DNA of 64,000 bases from Alviniconcha marisindica (Eukaryota; Mollusca; Gastropoda; Provannidae): contig JABMCL010002980.1 of the NCBI GenBank assembly GCA_018857735.1, positions 992,001 through 1,056,000 of the forward strand, given 5' to 3'. Numbering within the stretch: the stretch's first letter is position 1; every line of letters starts with the position of its first letter. The position numbers were made by a program, and so were the translations under genes. Below are positions 1-55,255 of the stretch, piece after piece. The notes beneath the pieces are model-generated. The model saw nothing but the letters and a program-made list of their open reading frames with translations. It did not search any database and was not told the DNA's origin.

Positions 1-610
1 AGATGGGTTGGTGGATGGATGAGTAAATGGATGGGTGGTTGGGTGGGTCTGTGGGCAGATGGATATACAGGTGAATGAGTAAATAAATGGGTAAGTGGAA
101 AAAGAAATGGATGGGTGGGTGGATGAATAAATACATAGGTGGATGGGTGAGTAAATAGGCAGATGGGTGAATACGGTAATAGGTGAGTGGTTTGGTCAAT
201 GGATAGGTGCATGAATGAGTAAATAAATGGGTTGGTTGGTTAGTAAATGGATGTGCAGGTGGGTGGGTAAATGGATAGGTGGGTGACAGAGTAAATGCTT
301 AGGTAGGTGGATTAGTAACTGGGTGGGTAAATGGATAAGTAAATGGGCGGGTGGATGGATAAATGGCTGCATGGGCAAATGAGCAACTGGTTGGGTGGGA
401 GTAAATGGCCAGGTTGGTGGATGAGTAAATGGGCGGGTGGATGGGTAAATGGAGTGGTGGTTGGATGAGTAAACTGATGAATGGGAGGATGAGCAAATGA
501 ATGGGTGGGCTGATGGAAAGACAGATGGGTGGATGGGTGGGCAAACAAATAGGCTAATGGGGGGAGAGACATGAAAATATACAAGAGTAAATGGATGGCA
601 GGGTAGATGA
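1..610. repeat. Degenerate ATGG/GTGG-rich minisatellite
   Basis: About 600 bp of imperfect tandem repeats built from ATGG, GTGG and GTAAATGG words, with a loose period of 4 nt and blocks of about 24–32 nt. Long open frames on the minus strand here (His/Pro/Ile-rich) are only translations of the repeat. It lies in the intron 3' of the last visible cubilin exon. Confidence 0.85.
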
Positions 611-801
611 GTGGGCTGTTGGGAGAATGCCAATCAGCAGAAGAAAGGAAGCTAAAGGCAGGGAAAGAAGAGAAGGGGAAGTACGGGAGAATGGATTGTG
701 ATCAACGCACAGACATACAACATACAAAACAAAACATGTTAATCACATTGATGAAAGAATGACTGTTGTACAGGTGAGAAACAGGGGTGCATCTTAGTTA
801 C
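611..801. other. Intron sequence, nothing recognised
   Basis: Unique, A-rich intronic DNA between the minisatellite and the exon at 802–932. It begins with the donor GTAACTAAG (read on the minus strand) of that exon. No further exon is seen to the left. Confidence 0.5.
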
Positions 802-43953
<43,152 letters not shown>

Positions 43954-44247
43954 TGTCTTCCACGCGACTGAAAGACAAGGAACGTCTCGCGCTTTGACGC
44001 GTGTGCTCGGGTTATGAACGCGAGCTGTGTCTCGGCATAGTATCACCTCATCAAAGTCGTCTCGGTTAGAGCGCCTTGCGTCAGTGTCAGCCTCACTTTC
44101 ACTTCAAGTACTGCCAGTTTTGGGCTTTCTTCTTCCGGAGGTCAGGGGTTGAGGGGTGGAGTTTGGGGCGAGCGAGTGGTGTTGGTGGGTGCAGTGTAGG
44201 TTTTACTACCCACAGTAATCTGTCCACAGTCCGATCACCTTCAGTAG

Positions 44248-44255
44248 TTTATATA
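44248..44255 (-). promoter_or_regulatory. Possible TATA box of CUBN
   Basis: TATATAAA on the minus strand, 295 bp upstream of the chosen ATG. It would place a start site near 44220 with a ~270-bp 5' UTR if there is no UTR intron. No transcript evidence. Confidence 0.4.
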
Positions 44256-44335
44256 GACATTAGTATAGATTGCTATTCTTGTTTGATTGTTGACTTGTTT
44301 TTTCAAGGGCCGTGAACACGTCCTCCGCCTCCCCC

Positions 44336-44423
44336 CGTGTGTGTGTGTGCGTGTGCGTGTGCGCGCCCGCGCGCGCGTGCGAAGATGCGCGATGTGTGCG
44401 CGAGTGTGTGTGTGTGTGTGTGT

Positions 44424-44493
<70 letters not shown>

Positions 44494-44551
44494 CGCGCGC
44501 GCAGAAGCCTGTTTGTTCCACAAAACAGGAATTGCAGTATAGGATATGCAT

Positions 44552-44595
<44 letters not shown>

Positions 44596-44623
44596 GTGTG
44601 TGTGTGTGTGTGTGTGTGTGTGG

Positions 44624-44701
<78 letters not shown>

Positions 44702-44845
44702 CGTTTGTGTGTGTGGTGTGTGGTGTGTGTGTGGTGTGTGGTGTGTGGTGTTGTGTGTGTGTGTGTGTTGTGTGGCGCGCGCGCGCGCGCATAGAAGCCT
44801 GTTTGTTCCACAAAACAGGAATTTGCAGTATAGGATTTATATAAT
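44336..44845. repeat. GT/GC microsatellite with a duplicated unique block
   Basis: Long GT runs end in (GC)n and then GAAGCCTGTTTGTTCCACAA AACAGGAATT. That unique block occurs twice (~44505 and ~44795) in direct orientation and contains CCTGTTT...AAACAGG, able to form a stem. Confidence 0.9.
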
Positions 44846-45172
44846 GAGTGCTGACAAACGTCAGCTGACGTCACTGCGATCGCATGGCACATGTTTGTGC
44901 CCAGTCCAAGCATACGCTAATCTTCGTAAACAAGCAAAAACTCCACAGTGAATATCTTCGCAGGTACGCTATTAGTCGCAGTTTAAACAGGCATTCCAAT
45001 GGTATTGCTTTTCACCCATGTTTCATTAGTGGCAAGCACCGTGAGCACCGAGGGCCTACTTATGACGCGCACCGACCGTGGTGTACAACTTGATACATGC
45101 TACACCGCCTCAGGTTCCCGGTGCTGAGTGAAATATGATACCCCCGAGGAAAACCAGAAACCTTACCCCTCC

Positions 45173-45174
<2 letters not shown>

Positions 45175-45232
<58 letters not shown>

Positions 45233-45260
45233 ACACACGCGCGCGCGCGCGCGCGCGCAC
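45175..45260. repeat. (CA)n then (GC)n microsatellite
   Basis: CA run to ~45236, followed by (GC)10, a Z-DNA-prone sequence. Confidence 0.97.
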
Positions 45261-45689
45261 TTACACCACATCACATCACACCGGCCACACAATCACCTCC
45301 ACCCCCACCACGTCCACTGGCGCCGTTGGTGGGTACTCATGAATGAAAGAAGTGATCGATTTCACTGATCTGTTACATATAGTTATTTTGGTGAACAACT
45401 TACGTCTCGCCTGTCTACCGACACAATAGTAATAGTGATAATGATACCCCAGTACTATGGGGTTTTTGTTTTGTTTTGTTGTTGTTGTTTGTTTGTTTGT
45501 TTACTGTTGTTTCCTTCTTTTTTCCCCATTGAGGGGATTGGGGGGGGGTGGGGGGGGTTTCTTTTTCTTTTTTCTTAGTTCTTGATCCACACGTTCCCTG
45601 TTCCTTGCTGTCTGTCTCACTAAATCAGCTGTAATCCTTTCGACGGGGTTTCACTGCTACTGGTGTGTTTGAATGTATGACGCCGACAT
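45261..45689. other. Intergenic, nothing recognised
   Basis: Unique DNA with T/G-rich low complexity at 45461–45570. Confidence 0.5.
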
Positions 45690-45693
45690 TTAA

Positions 45694-45962
45694 CCCCTTC
45701 AATGCCAGGGAAGGGGAGGAACTCTGCACGTGCTTGTGCCGGGGAACCCGCAAGCTTCTGAGCGGGAAATACAGTTTAACCAGTTCTAGCTCTTATAAGC
45801 AGAAAGAAAAGAGCGCAACAGTTATACTTCTTTCAACACTTTATTCAGTTACAATTCAAGTGATACCACAATCAGGAAGAAAATTAGTAGTACCCAACAT
45901 GTATTATGCCTGAGTGTAGTCTGTGATAGTGATTATTATTCATTCAGCAGGCACTGGAAAGG
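45694..45962. mobile_element. piggyBac-like MITE (269 bp)
   Basis: Flanked by TTAA on both sides (45690–45693, 45963–45966). Ends CCCCTTCAATGCC (left) and the reverse complement of the right CCTTTCCAGTGCC match at 9 of 13. TTAA with CC-starting TIRs fits piggyBac-type MITEs. Non-coding. Confidence 0.5.
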
Positions 45963-46155
45963 TTAATAACAAAATAGAATATGTATGCATATTGCATGGG
46001 TTATCTGTTAATAGTAATAATAATAGCGGGGTCTTAGACGCTCTTTCTCAAATGTAACTGTAGTCGCGTACATTTCAGACTCCAGATAAAAACAACTGAC
46101 ATCAAAGCACACAATATTAACGTGCACAAATTCCTCATCAAAGATCTCCCCTCCC

Positions 46156-46268
<113 letters not shown>

Positions 46269-46342
46269 TTACTTCAAGCACGCAGGAGACAGCTGGAAGT
46301 GTTAGGAGTAAGAGACAGACAAAAGATGAGTCTTGAGCTGTG

Positions 46343-46720
46343 ACTTGATGATGATGAAGTGATGCTTAATGTCCTCAGATGTCAGTTGACATATTAGGGA
46401 CAAGTTGTGACCAATGCCGAAGCACGGTTCAATAATTCTTTACGTCCACGGAAACCAGAAGGCTCGTTAGGACGGACAGCTCAGGACGGCCACCTCGACT
46501 CTCACACAGCTCCTGAACTATGCTGTGACTTGGTAGGTAGGTAGTGTTGCTTAATGTCCTCAGATGTCAGTTGACATATTAGGGACAAGCTGTGACCAAT
46601 GCCGAAGCATGGTTCAATATAGCTTTACGTCCACGGAAACCAGAAGGCTCGTTAGGACGGACAGCCCAGGACGGCCACCTCGACTCTCACACAGCTCCTG
46701 AACTATGCTGTGACTTGTTG
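46343..46720 (-). repeat. Dispersed repeat C, two tandem copies
   Basis: Two ~185-bp copies (46343–46526 and 46545–46710), each reading on the minus strand TTCAGGAGCTGTGTGAGAGT, CGAGGTGGCCGTCCTG, GGTTTCCGTGGACGTAAAG, TTGGTCACA, ATGTCAACTGACATCTGAGG. Same family as at 40769, 50408, 54201 and 54397. Confidence 0.85.
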
Positions 46721-46786
46721 TCGTTGATTCGTTTTATCCCCCACTGAAAAATGACGTTTCTGAACGATCCCCCCCACCCCCCATCT

Positions 46787-46789
46787 ACC

Positions 46790-46824
<35 letters not shown>
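46787..46824. repeat. Poly-C tract
   Basis: About 34 C with few interruptions. Confidence 0.97.
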
Positions 46825-47138
46825 CACCTCCTCCCTCCCACCCAACCCCCATTGTGATTCCTTGTTTGGCTCATTGCTGATAGGAGGCCGGCGCTGGCTC
46901 CACAAAGCTGCGGTGGGCACTGAGACAGATAAGGATTGGACCGCTAATAGTCCCGTCCCCTTCTTGTCGGCTGACTTTACACAACGCTCATTCCACACGG
47001 CATTCCGGCCGTAATGGATACTGATTGGCCGCCTGATAGACTCCAGCCCTGGCCTATCATCGTTTGTGTCACCAAGACTGCACGCTCCCAGCCCCGCTCC
47101 GTCCGTCCAGGCGCTGAGGCCAATATGGACGCTGCGTG

Positions 47139-48682
47139 CAGTTATGTTGGTACATGCACGATGTGTCTGTGCAGTCACAGACATGAACATTGCGTGCAGT
47201 TATGTTGGTACATGCACGATGTGTCTGTGCAGTCACAGACATGAACACTGCGTGCAGTTATGTTGGTACATGCACGATGTGTCTGTGCAGTCACAACCAT
47301 GAACACTGCGTGCAGTTATGTTGGTACATGCACGACGTGTCTGTGCAGTCACAGACATGAACACTGCGTGCAGTTATGTTGGTACATGCACGGTGTGTCT
47401 GTGCAGTCACAGACATGAACACTGCGTGCAGTCACAGACATGAACACTGCGTGCAGTTATGTTGGTACATGCACGATGTGTCTGTGCAGTCACAGACATG
47501 AACACTGCGTGCAGTTATGTTGGTACATGCACGATGTGTCTGTGCAGTCACAGACATGAACACTGCGTGCAGTTATGTTGGTACATGCACGATGTGTCTG
47601 TGCAGTCACAGACATGAACACTGCGTGCAGTTATGTTGGTACATGCACGGTGTGTCTGTGCAGTCACAGACATGAACACTGCGTGCAGTCACAGACATGA
47701 ACACTGCGTACAGTTATGTTGGTACATGCACGATGTGTCTGTGCAGTCACAGACATGAACACTGCGTGCAGTTATGTTGGTACATGCACGATGTGTCTGT
47801 GCAGTCACAGACATGAACACTGCGTGCAGTTATGTTGGTACATGCACGATGTGTCTGTGCAGTCACAGACATGAACACTGCGTGCAGTTATGTTGGTACA
47901 TGCACGATGTGTCTGTGCAGTCACAGACATGAACACTGCGTGCAGTTATGTTGGTACATGCACGGAGTGTCTGTGCAGTCACAGACATGAACACTGCGTG
48001 CAGTCACAGACATGAACACTGCGTGCAGTTATGTTGGTACATGCACGATGTGTCTGTGCAGTCACAGACATGAACACTGCGTGCAGTTATGTTGGTACAT
48101 GCATGGTGTGTCTGTGCAGTCACAGACATGAACACTGCGTGCAGTCACAGACATGAACACTGCGTGCAGTTATGTTGGTACATGCACGGTGTGTCTGTGC
48201 AGTCACAGACATGAACACTGCGTGCAGTTATGTTGGTACATGCACGGTGTGTCTGTGCAGTCACAGACATGAACACTGCGTGCAGTTATGTTGGTACATG
48301 CACGGTGTGACTGTGCAGTCACAGACATGAACACTGCGTGCAGTTATGTTGGTACATGCACGGTGTGACTGTGCAGTCACAGACATGAACACTGCGTGCA
48401 GTTATGTTGGTACATGCACGGTGTGACTGTGCAGTCACAGACATGAACACTGCGTGCAGTCACAGACATGAACACTGCGTGCAGTTATGTTGGTACATGC
48501 ACGGTGTGACTGTGCAGTCACAGACATGAACACTGCGTACAGTTATGTTGGTACATGCACGGTGTGACTGTGCAGTCACAGACATGAACACTGCGTGCAG
48601 TCACAGACATGAACATTGCGTGCAGTTATGTTGGTACATGCACGGTGTGTCTGTGCAGTCACAGACATGAACACTGCGTGCA
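47139..48682. repeat. 58-bp satellite array with 25-bp internal duplications
   Basis: About 24 units of 58 bp (CAGTTATGTTGGTACATGCA, CGATGTGTCTGTGCAGTC, ACAGACATGAACACTGCGTG). Six units carry an extra 25-bp copy of CAGTCACAGACATGAACACT. Ends abruptly at 48682. Open frames inside are repeat translations. Confidence 0.95.
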
Positions 48683-48959
48683 AAAAATCAACCACTGTTT
48701 TATTTTATGTTTGTTCAATGCAAGGTGATATTAGATAACAACAACAACATCAACAACAACAACAAAAGAAGAAGAAGAAAGAAATCTATATATTAGTGAG
48801 TTACGCTAACTTACCCACCGGCCCTATTGTGCCACAGCGTGTTGTAGTTTGTATTGTATGCTTTCTCTCTCTCTTCATGTTGATTTTCTCTGTTCATGTT
48901 GCATATTTATACATTGTATCAAATGCTTTACTCCATAAAATGTATCCCTTCCCGTTTCA

Positions 48960-48960
<1 letters not shown>

Positions 48961-49039
<79 letters not shown>
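48961..49039. repeat. (CT)n microsatellite
   Basis: Perfect CT run. Confidence 0.98.
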
Positions 49040-49040
<1 letters not shown>

Positions 49041-50001
49041 TTATTAGATATTCTCCTGCCTTATCTGTTGGTTATTTGCTTAAAAATACATGTACGATTG
49101 AGTGATATATGCACTGCATGCATGTCTGGCGCTGTGAACCCACAGGTTTTGTGTGGGAATTATTCTGCATTGTGCATACATTTTCACTCATTCAGTCATG
49201 CTTCATATATATATATATATGAAGGTACCTCCATGTGTTTATCCTAGTCAGGTCAGAAGCGAGTTTTGCGTGTGATGGGTAGTGTTGTGTGATTATTAAA
49301 GGGTTTGAAAGGTTACTCATTGTTGTGTTGTGACGTGGGGGAGTTAGTGAGAGAAAGTGCGGGAGGAATTACGTCAGCGACACTTGAGTGTCCTATTACC
49401 ACAGAGTTACGTCAGAAAAATGGGTAGATAATATAAGGTATATCAATAGCGCCTTGTACATTTTTTTTTTCTCCATTTTTTATTCATCATTAGCTCAGTA
49501 AGGACTAGTTGTTAACAGTTTTTGACTGAACCTAAACTACAATCCTTTAAAAATAAGTTTTCGAGTTCGACGGTTCTCTGTGAGTCATCGGAATGATGAA
49601 TAATGACAGCACTTTAACTGCACAACGCAGTCACCGAAAACGAGTAATGATCCTAATAACTGAGTTTAGCTGACCCACAAACACGCATAGTCATCTTTCC
49701 CATCCACCCCAAGAATTCGGAGTTCAGTCTGTCAGTAATACCAGGTTTCACCCGTTCGTGCATCATCCGTAGCTAACTGCTCGGTACAATCCTCACACAC
49801 AGCCACGTCGTTTTCTTACAATCCCAAAGCCAAGACGTCAACATAAGCGGCTTTTGTGAAACGTCATACTCCTCAACAATGTGTACCGGACAAGCCCGTA
49901 GTTTTTTAACTAGGCTAACCCGCTGGTATTAAATTAACACTCAGGTTGTAAGCCCCAAGGCACCACCGCCCCATGTCTTATCTGCCTACCTTTGTGTGTG
50001 C
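49040..50001. other. Intergenic, nothing recognised
   Basis: Unique AT-rich DNA with a short (TA)n at 49207–49220. Confidence 0.5.
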
Positions 50002-50337
50002 ACCAGCCTAATGATGCTAAGATATAGGACTATCACCTTGTCTACACATCATTTCCACTCGCATTCTCATACAGTTTAGAAAGGAAAGAATGGATCTTAT
50101 GTAATAATGTTTCCTGTATTATGTAAACGTACGTATCAATGTGTATAATTCACAGTGGCATGGCTTATGCCCTTCACATTGAGATCTTTATAATCATGCT
50201 ACTGATTACATGTCACAATACGTGGACTGAACTGAAGCCCCAGTGTCGATGTGAATTTATGGAAATGTATGAGAATGCGAATGAAAATGATGTGTAGACA
50301 AGATGGTAGTCCTATATCTTAGCATCATTAGGCTGGT
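50002..50337. mobile_element. Foldback MITE with ~75-bp inverted arms
   Basis: The left arm starts ACCAGCCTAATGATGCTAAG. The reverse complement of the right arm starts identically and stays about 90% alike for ~75 bp. A ~180-bp non-coding loop lies between. No clear target duplication. Confidence 0.75.
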
Positions 50338-50620
50338 AAACTAATGATAAGCCTTATGGTTTCTGTGGACGTTAAGCACCATGTTTACAGCAGCGTCCCT
50401 TTCCCTCATAGTTCAGGAGCTGTGTGAGAGTCGAGGTGGCCGTCCTGGGCTGTCCGTCCTAACGAGCCTTCTGGTTTCCGTGGACGTAAAGCTATATTGA
50501 ACCATGCTTCGGCATTGGTCTCAGCTTGTCCCTAATATGTCAACTGACAATATTACCTACCGAAGCCTTATGGTTTCTGTGGACGTTAAGCACCATGTTT
50601 ACTTACTTTACTACCTACCT
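50338..50620 (+). repeat. Family B tail / repeat C mosaic
   Basis: Two copies of GCCTTATGGTTTCTGTGGAC GTTAAGCACCATGTTTAC (50350, 50570) flank a repeat C copy (50408–50560). Confidence 0.75.
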
Positions 50621-51500
50621 ACCTTTCCCTCCAGTGTCCCTGCAGTAACAGGTCGTCATGCAGTTAGTAATAGGTCGTGCTGCTGCCTATGCATCTGATT
50701 CAGAGGAGAGCCTGTAAGTAGTTATTTTTCTCTGGCTTGTTGTTCTGTTGTTTCTCATTGGTGTAAATGATGTATGTTACCATGTTCACAACGTGCCTTG
50801 ATTTTGGTTCTTGAACACGTGGTATAATTTCGGCGTCAGATTGCCGCCTGGTTGCAGCCGCCATGGCGTCAGTGTACATTGTTCGTGTGTTCAAATTTTA
50901 AGCTTTTATGCCACAAGATGACCAGTGCTTCCAAAATGTATGTAGCTAGTATGTTATGTTGCCATTGTTGGATGTTCAGTTTGAGTGATGCTTTGCCGAT
51001 GCAAAGTTATCCCTCTAAAGTATGAGTCCTTTGTCAGTACGGCCGTGCAGATCTCTGTGCGGCATAACTTATTTGTTTAGTTTCCTACCGATCTATTTTT
51101 CTGCATGAAATCGGTGGTATATTATGGCAAACATTTTGAAGATGTTGACTTCATAGTTGTCGAATGTTCATTTTATTAGTTGAATATTGTTTAGTACCGA
51201 GAGCTGATTGTAAACTGTGAGACGTGTTCTTTCTGTTTGATCCGGCTTTTGTATGGCCGAGTCTTGGGCGCGCAGACTTTCACTCTGCTTAGCTTGTAAA
51301 CCCTTTCCGGGTCTTTGTGTGTGTACCCGAACTGGCCGGTGATGCGCGTCAGTAGTGGCAATTAGGTCTTTGTCTCTGTTCACTAACCGAGCAGACAGGC
51401 GCAGCCAGATCAGCAGCTTAGTTTCTTGATGCGCTACCCGCGTCTGTAAGACCTTTGACGTTGTTCACAGATATGCTCTGCTAGTCAGTAACAGTGTAAG
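50621..51500. other. Intergenic, nothing recognised
   Basis: No gene, repeat family or motif recognised. Confidence 0.5.
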
Positions 51501-51789
51501 TGAGTAAGTAAACATGGTGCTTAACGTCCACAGAAACCATGAGGCTTATTAGGGACGGGGAGAAGGGGGGGGGGGGGGAGGTATGGAGCTGTCAGCACCA
51601 GAATGACTTCTGCATTAAGGTGGGCAGCGATGAGAGCCATTTTAATGTTTCATAATTGTGAGGGACAAAGCCACAAGACAGTGTCCACACACCACAACTT
51701 TTGAAGAGGAAGGAGAGCCGAAGCGGATTCGAACCAAGGTCCTTCCGCTTACCAGCCTAACGCCTTACCGCTAGGATAAACCGGCTCAC
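51501..51789 (-). mobile_element. tRNA-derived SINE family B, inverted copy
   Basis: Read on the minus strand: GTGAGCCGGTTTATCCTAGC (box A region), GGTTCGAATCCGCTTCGGCT (box B), the GTGGTGTGTGGACACTGTCT body, and an end at CTGTGGACGTTAAGCACCAT. A G-run interrupts it at ~51567–51579. Confidence 0.83.
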
Positions 51790-52478
51790 ACAGTAACAGT
51801 GTTGTTGTTGAGTTTTTGCTTAATGTCCTCAGATGCTAAAAGCATATTAGGGACAATCTATAAAGTAAGCTTGACTTGGATATATCATAGTTAGATCATG
51901 GGGGAGACGGGGGGATGGGGAGCGAAGAAAGTTTGGTCCACTTGCGGATCAATATTTGGATCGGGATATGAGGTCGCTGGAACAAAGGGGAATGAGGGGT
52001 GAGGGGAGAGATGAGATGTGTCCACCTGCGGATCAATACTGGGGTCAGGGTGCTGGGTCGTCTTGGCTGTACTGGGGCATTCACTCGTAGAACTGGGCAG
52101 TACGCTAGGGGTCCGGTTAAAAAAATCGTCGTCCACTATTTACAGTTAAAAACTGGGCTGCAGATGAAAAACCTTGCAAGGTTATGTCGGCGGGCTGCAC
52201 CAACATGTAATATGTACAATTGGCACACACAGTATTTACAGTTAAAAACGTCGAAGACACACATGGTAGTTTAAATACACTTGTAGTAAAATCGAGGCCT
52301 GTAGTCAGGCGGCTAAAAACACTTGGGTATGCAAGCATACATTTGTGGTGGTCGCTGGAATCAGGTCCAGCAGACTAGAACTGGGTGCAGGAAACACGGG
52401 GACGTTCGTCCCTTCCTCCGCTGCCGGGATTAACCCGAGCTGCGGGAAAGCGTTGAACGTAGCCGGTGGTCCCACATA
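51790..52478. other. Intergenic / retroelement 3' flank
   Basis: Contains a diverged ~75-bp direct repeat (CACTTGCGGATCAATATTGG, ~51940 and ~52022) and two copies of TATTTACAGTTAAAAAC (52135, 52230). It may be the 3' UTR of the RNase H element but has no diagnostic motif. Confidence 0.4.
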
Positions 52479-53486
52479 CTACAGGTAGGCTGCCAGTGGA
52501 CAGGTGTAGACCAGTCTGGCTGCAGCCCGTAAGAGGCTCCATCCTTCACGCTGATCGCACACTGCCAGGCTTTTTGTACACAGGGGCAGTCCCACGCTGC
52601 CTAGTTTCCCAGTCAGAGGCTGGAAATGGTCTGAACATGAGGTGCAGGAGAACATCACGTGGTGAAACGAGACGCTCATCTCACACTCACACTTCGTCGG
52701 TACGCACATGCATCTCCAGACGCCCACGTGCAGACGATGCATGATGCGAGCTATGTAGGTCAGCTCTCCAGGGAAGAAGACTCCTGCCCTGCAGGGGGGA
52801 GAGGTATCGTCCCACTCCTTGGCCGTGGCCATTGAGTGGAACTCCTTCTCCCACTGCTTCCACGCCTGCTTGTTTAGTTCCGCATATACGTCGGCCAGGC
52901 CGATTTTCATCGTCACAGTCGAGGAGTCAACTCCCTTGGCTCCTCTTTTTGCTGCTCTATCCGCCTTCTCGTTTCCAGAGAGGCAGACGTGCGCTGGTAC
53001 CCACTGAAAGCGAACTTCCGTACCGCGGGTGATCAGCTGATGGGTGGTTGTCGCGATCTCACGCACAAGATCCTCCCGTGCGTTTTGAGAGTCGGACTTG
53101 ATGGCTGCCAGCGCCGCCTTGGAGTCGCTGCAGATAACGATGGCGAAGGGAGTGACTGGTATCGCGCTGATGTGTTGCAGGGCCATGGAGATAGCCAACA
53201 GCTCAGCGGTGAAGACCGACACTGCGGGTAGTGAATAGGAGTGTGTGAGGTTGTTGAACTCTGGGATCACAAAGGCAGCTCCAGCTGCACCATCCTCCAT
53301 CACAGAACCATCAGTGAAGATCTTCAGGTGGTGTTGGTACTTTTCTTCCAGGCATAGCCTAGCTGTGACTGCTAGAACGAGTGGATTCTGGTCCTTCTTC
53401 AGCCCTTCCATGTCCACCTCAACGTGCGCTCGTTCCAGGAGCCAAGGTGGATAGGGATGCATCGGCCTGCTTCCCTCACTCCCCAC
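52479..53486 (-). pseudogene. Non-LTR retrotransposon RNase H fragment, 335 aa
   Basis: An open frame with all four RNase H acidic positions: IFTDGS, FTAELLAI, CSDSKAAL and GNEKADRAAK, with WVPAHV before the last. A C-terminal CECEMSVSFHHVMFSC fits the Cys/His tail of I-like elements. PPWLL upstream is typical of the RT–RNase H linker. No RT remains: sequence beyond 53490 is unrelated, so it is a 5'-truncated copy. Mobile-element coding DNA, not a host gene. Confidence 0.85.
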
Positions 53487-53489
53487 CCC

Positions 53490-54200
53490 GCTCCCCTACA
53501 CTAATATGTACAAAGAGCATTGCTTTCACACTTTTGTAACTGGTTAGATTAGAGAAGGCACATTTTCCTAGCTGAATGGATTGTCTCCCCCGGACGGTCC
53601 TTTTGGGGGAAAACGACGCCTTACACTAGTGTAACACAATAGTGTTATGCCCCCTCCAACTGTAGCGATGGGCGCCTTGCGGGGCTATTCGGTTGATGAC
53701 CCTACTCGCTATGTGCACTGAATCTGCAAGTGCTCCCCAAGGGAGCTAATGGGCCGGGTAGGCCACTGTATGGGGAGGTGAAACAAGTCTGGGAATTCAT
53801 TGTCACAAGGGCCCCATACAGCCGGACAACGGGCACCTGAGCTCTGACCGGGCTCGTTGATAAACGGGCTGGACCGTCCTCGCTAATGGGCAAATGGGCC
53901 GGGACGATTGAACTTCCTCCCTTAACCTTGAGAAACATGTATTTTTATATATCGAATTCGTACGTAACTTTTAAAGAGACGGTTGTCGTAGGTTGATGGA
54001 AGAGGTACCACAAAACGTGATGTTGTGGGTGACAGGTATGGCCTGTGCACTCTTTGACTATTACCATCGGCGCTCCTACAGGGCCATACGATTTGATGAT
54101 CATCCTCGTACTGGAGGAAGATACCATGAATCGTGACGGGGAAATAATCACGGAAATACGGCAAGAGAGTGTAAAAGAAGGAATGAAATAAGTTCAGGCA
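53490..54200. other. Intergenic, nothing recognised
   Basis: GC-richer stretch without recognised coding content; a minus-strand frame at 53922–54203 matches nothing I know. Confidence 0.4.
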
Positions 54201-54577
54201 CATAGTTCAGGAGCTGTGTGAGAGTCGAGGTGGCCGTCCTGGGCTGTCCGTCCTAACGAGCCTTCTGGCTTCCGTGGACGTTTTTATTTAAGATTTATTG
54301 AACCATGCTTCGGCATTGGTCACAGCTTGTCCCTAATATGTCAGCCGACATCTGAGGACATTAAGCATCACTTCATCATCATCAGCTCAGGCACATATTT
54401 CAGGAGCTGTGTGAGAGTCGAGGTGGCCGTCCTGAGTTGTCCGTCCTAACGAGCCTTTTGGTTTCCGTGGACGTAAAGAATGATTGAACCGTGCTTCGGC
54501 ATTGGTCACAACTTGTCCCTTATATGTCAACTGACATCTGAGGACATTAAGCATCACTTCATCATCATCAGCTCAGG
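54201..54577 (+). repeat. Dispersed repeat C, two tandem copies
   Basis: Copies at 54201–54383 and 54397–54577, each starting TTCAGGAGCTGTGTGAGAGT and ending AAGCATCACTTCATCATCAT. The (CAT)n end resembles a SINE tail. Confidence 0.85.
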
Positions 54578-54820
54578 CAGCTTTTGGCTCGGCTTTAGGG
54601 ACAGATCAGGCTGAGCTAAGGCTCAGCATATAGAACAGAAGCTATGGACTGGTAGCGGCAGTGAAAGCGGGAGCGCAAGCTGGGCATAGACCATAGGGGC
54701 ATGACAGGAGCTGATTAGGAATTGTCTCTTGTATTTGATTCTCTTTGATGAAAAAATGTTGGAACTGTTGACTGTTGATTTTAAGTAAGAAGAAATGGAG
54801 TAGAAGACCAGGAAGAAAAA

Positions 54821-55255
54821 CTAGACTATCGTGTTTGGCTTCTTTTATTTAGGTGGCGGTAATTGTTGGTTTTGTATGTCGGATGTTTGGCAGTGTTACA
54901 CTAAGCTGTGCAGCCAAAGTAGAGAAGGTTAAGAAAAACAACAACATGATACAGGTACAGGTAGAATTTATGACATTGTTTTGCAGTTACTGACAATACC
55001 TATATTGTTCGAGCAAGCGCTGACGCTACTCAATGTCAAACTAGACTATCGTGTTTGGCTTCTTTTATTTAGGTGGCGGTAATTGTTGGTTTTCTTGTCG
55101 GATGTTTGGCAGTGTTACACTAAGCTGTGCAGCCAAAGTAGAGACGGTTAAGAAAAACAACAACATGACACAGGTAGAATTTATGACATTGTTTTGCAGT
55201 TACTGACAATATAGGTATTGTTCGAGCAAGCGCTGACACTACTCAATGTCAAGCT
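54821..55255. repeat. ~220-bp direct tandem duplication
   Basis: CTAGACTATCGTGTTTGGCT starts at 54821 and again at 55041. The two copies are about 95% identical apart from an 11-bp indel. Confidence 0.92.

Noticed and set aside
196..633. Minus-strand frame of 145 codons rich in His, Pro, Ile and Ser
   Set aside because: Translation of the ATGG/GTGG minisatellite; no unique sequence.
43954..44046. Upstream in-frame ATG for CUBN at 44046
   Set aside because: Would place 31 polar residues before the signal-peptide core; the ATG at 43953 gives a normal signal peptide.
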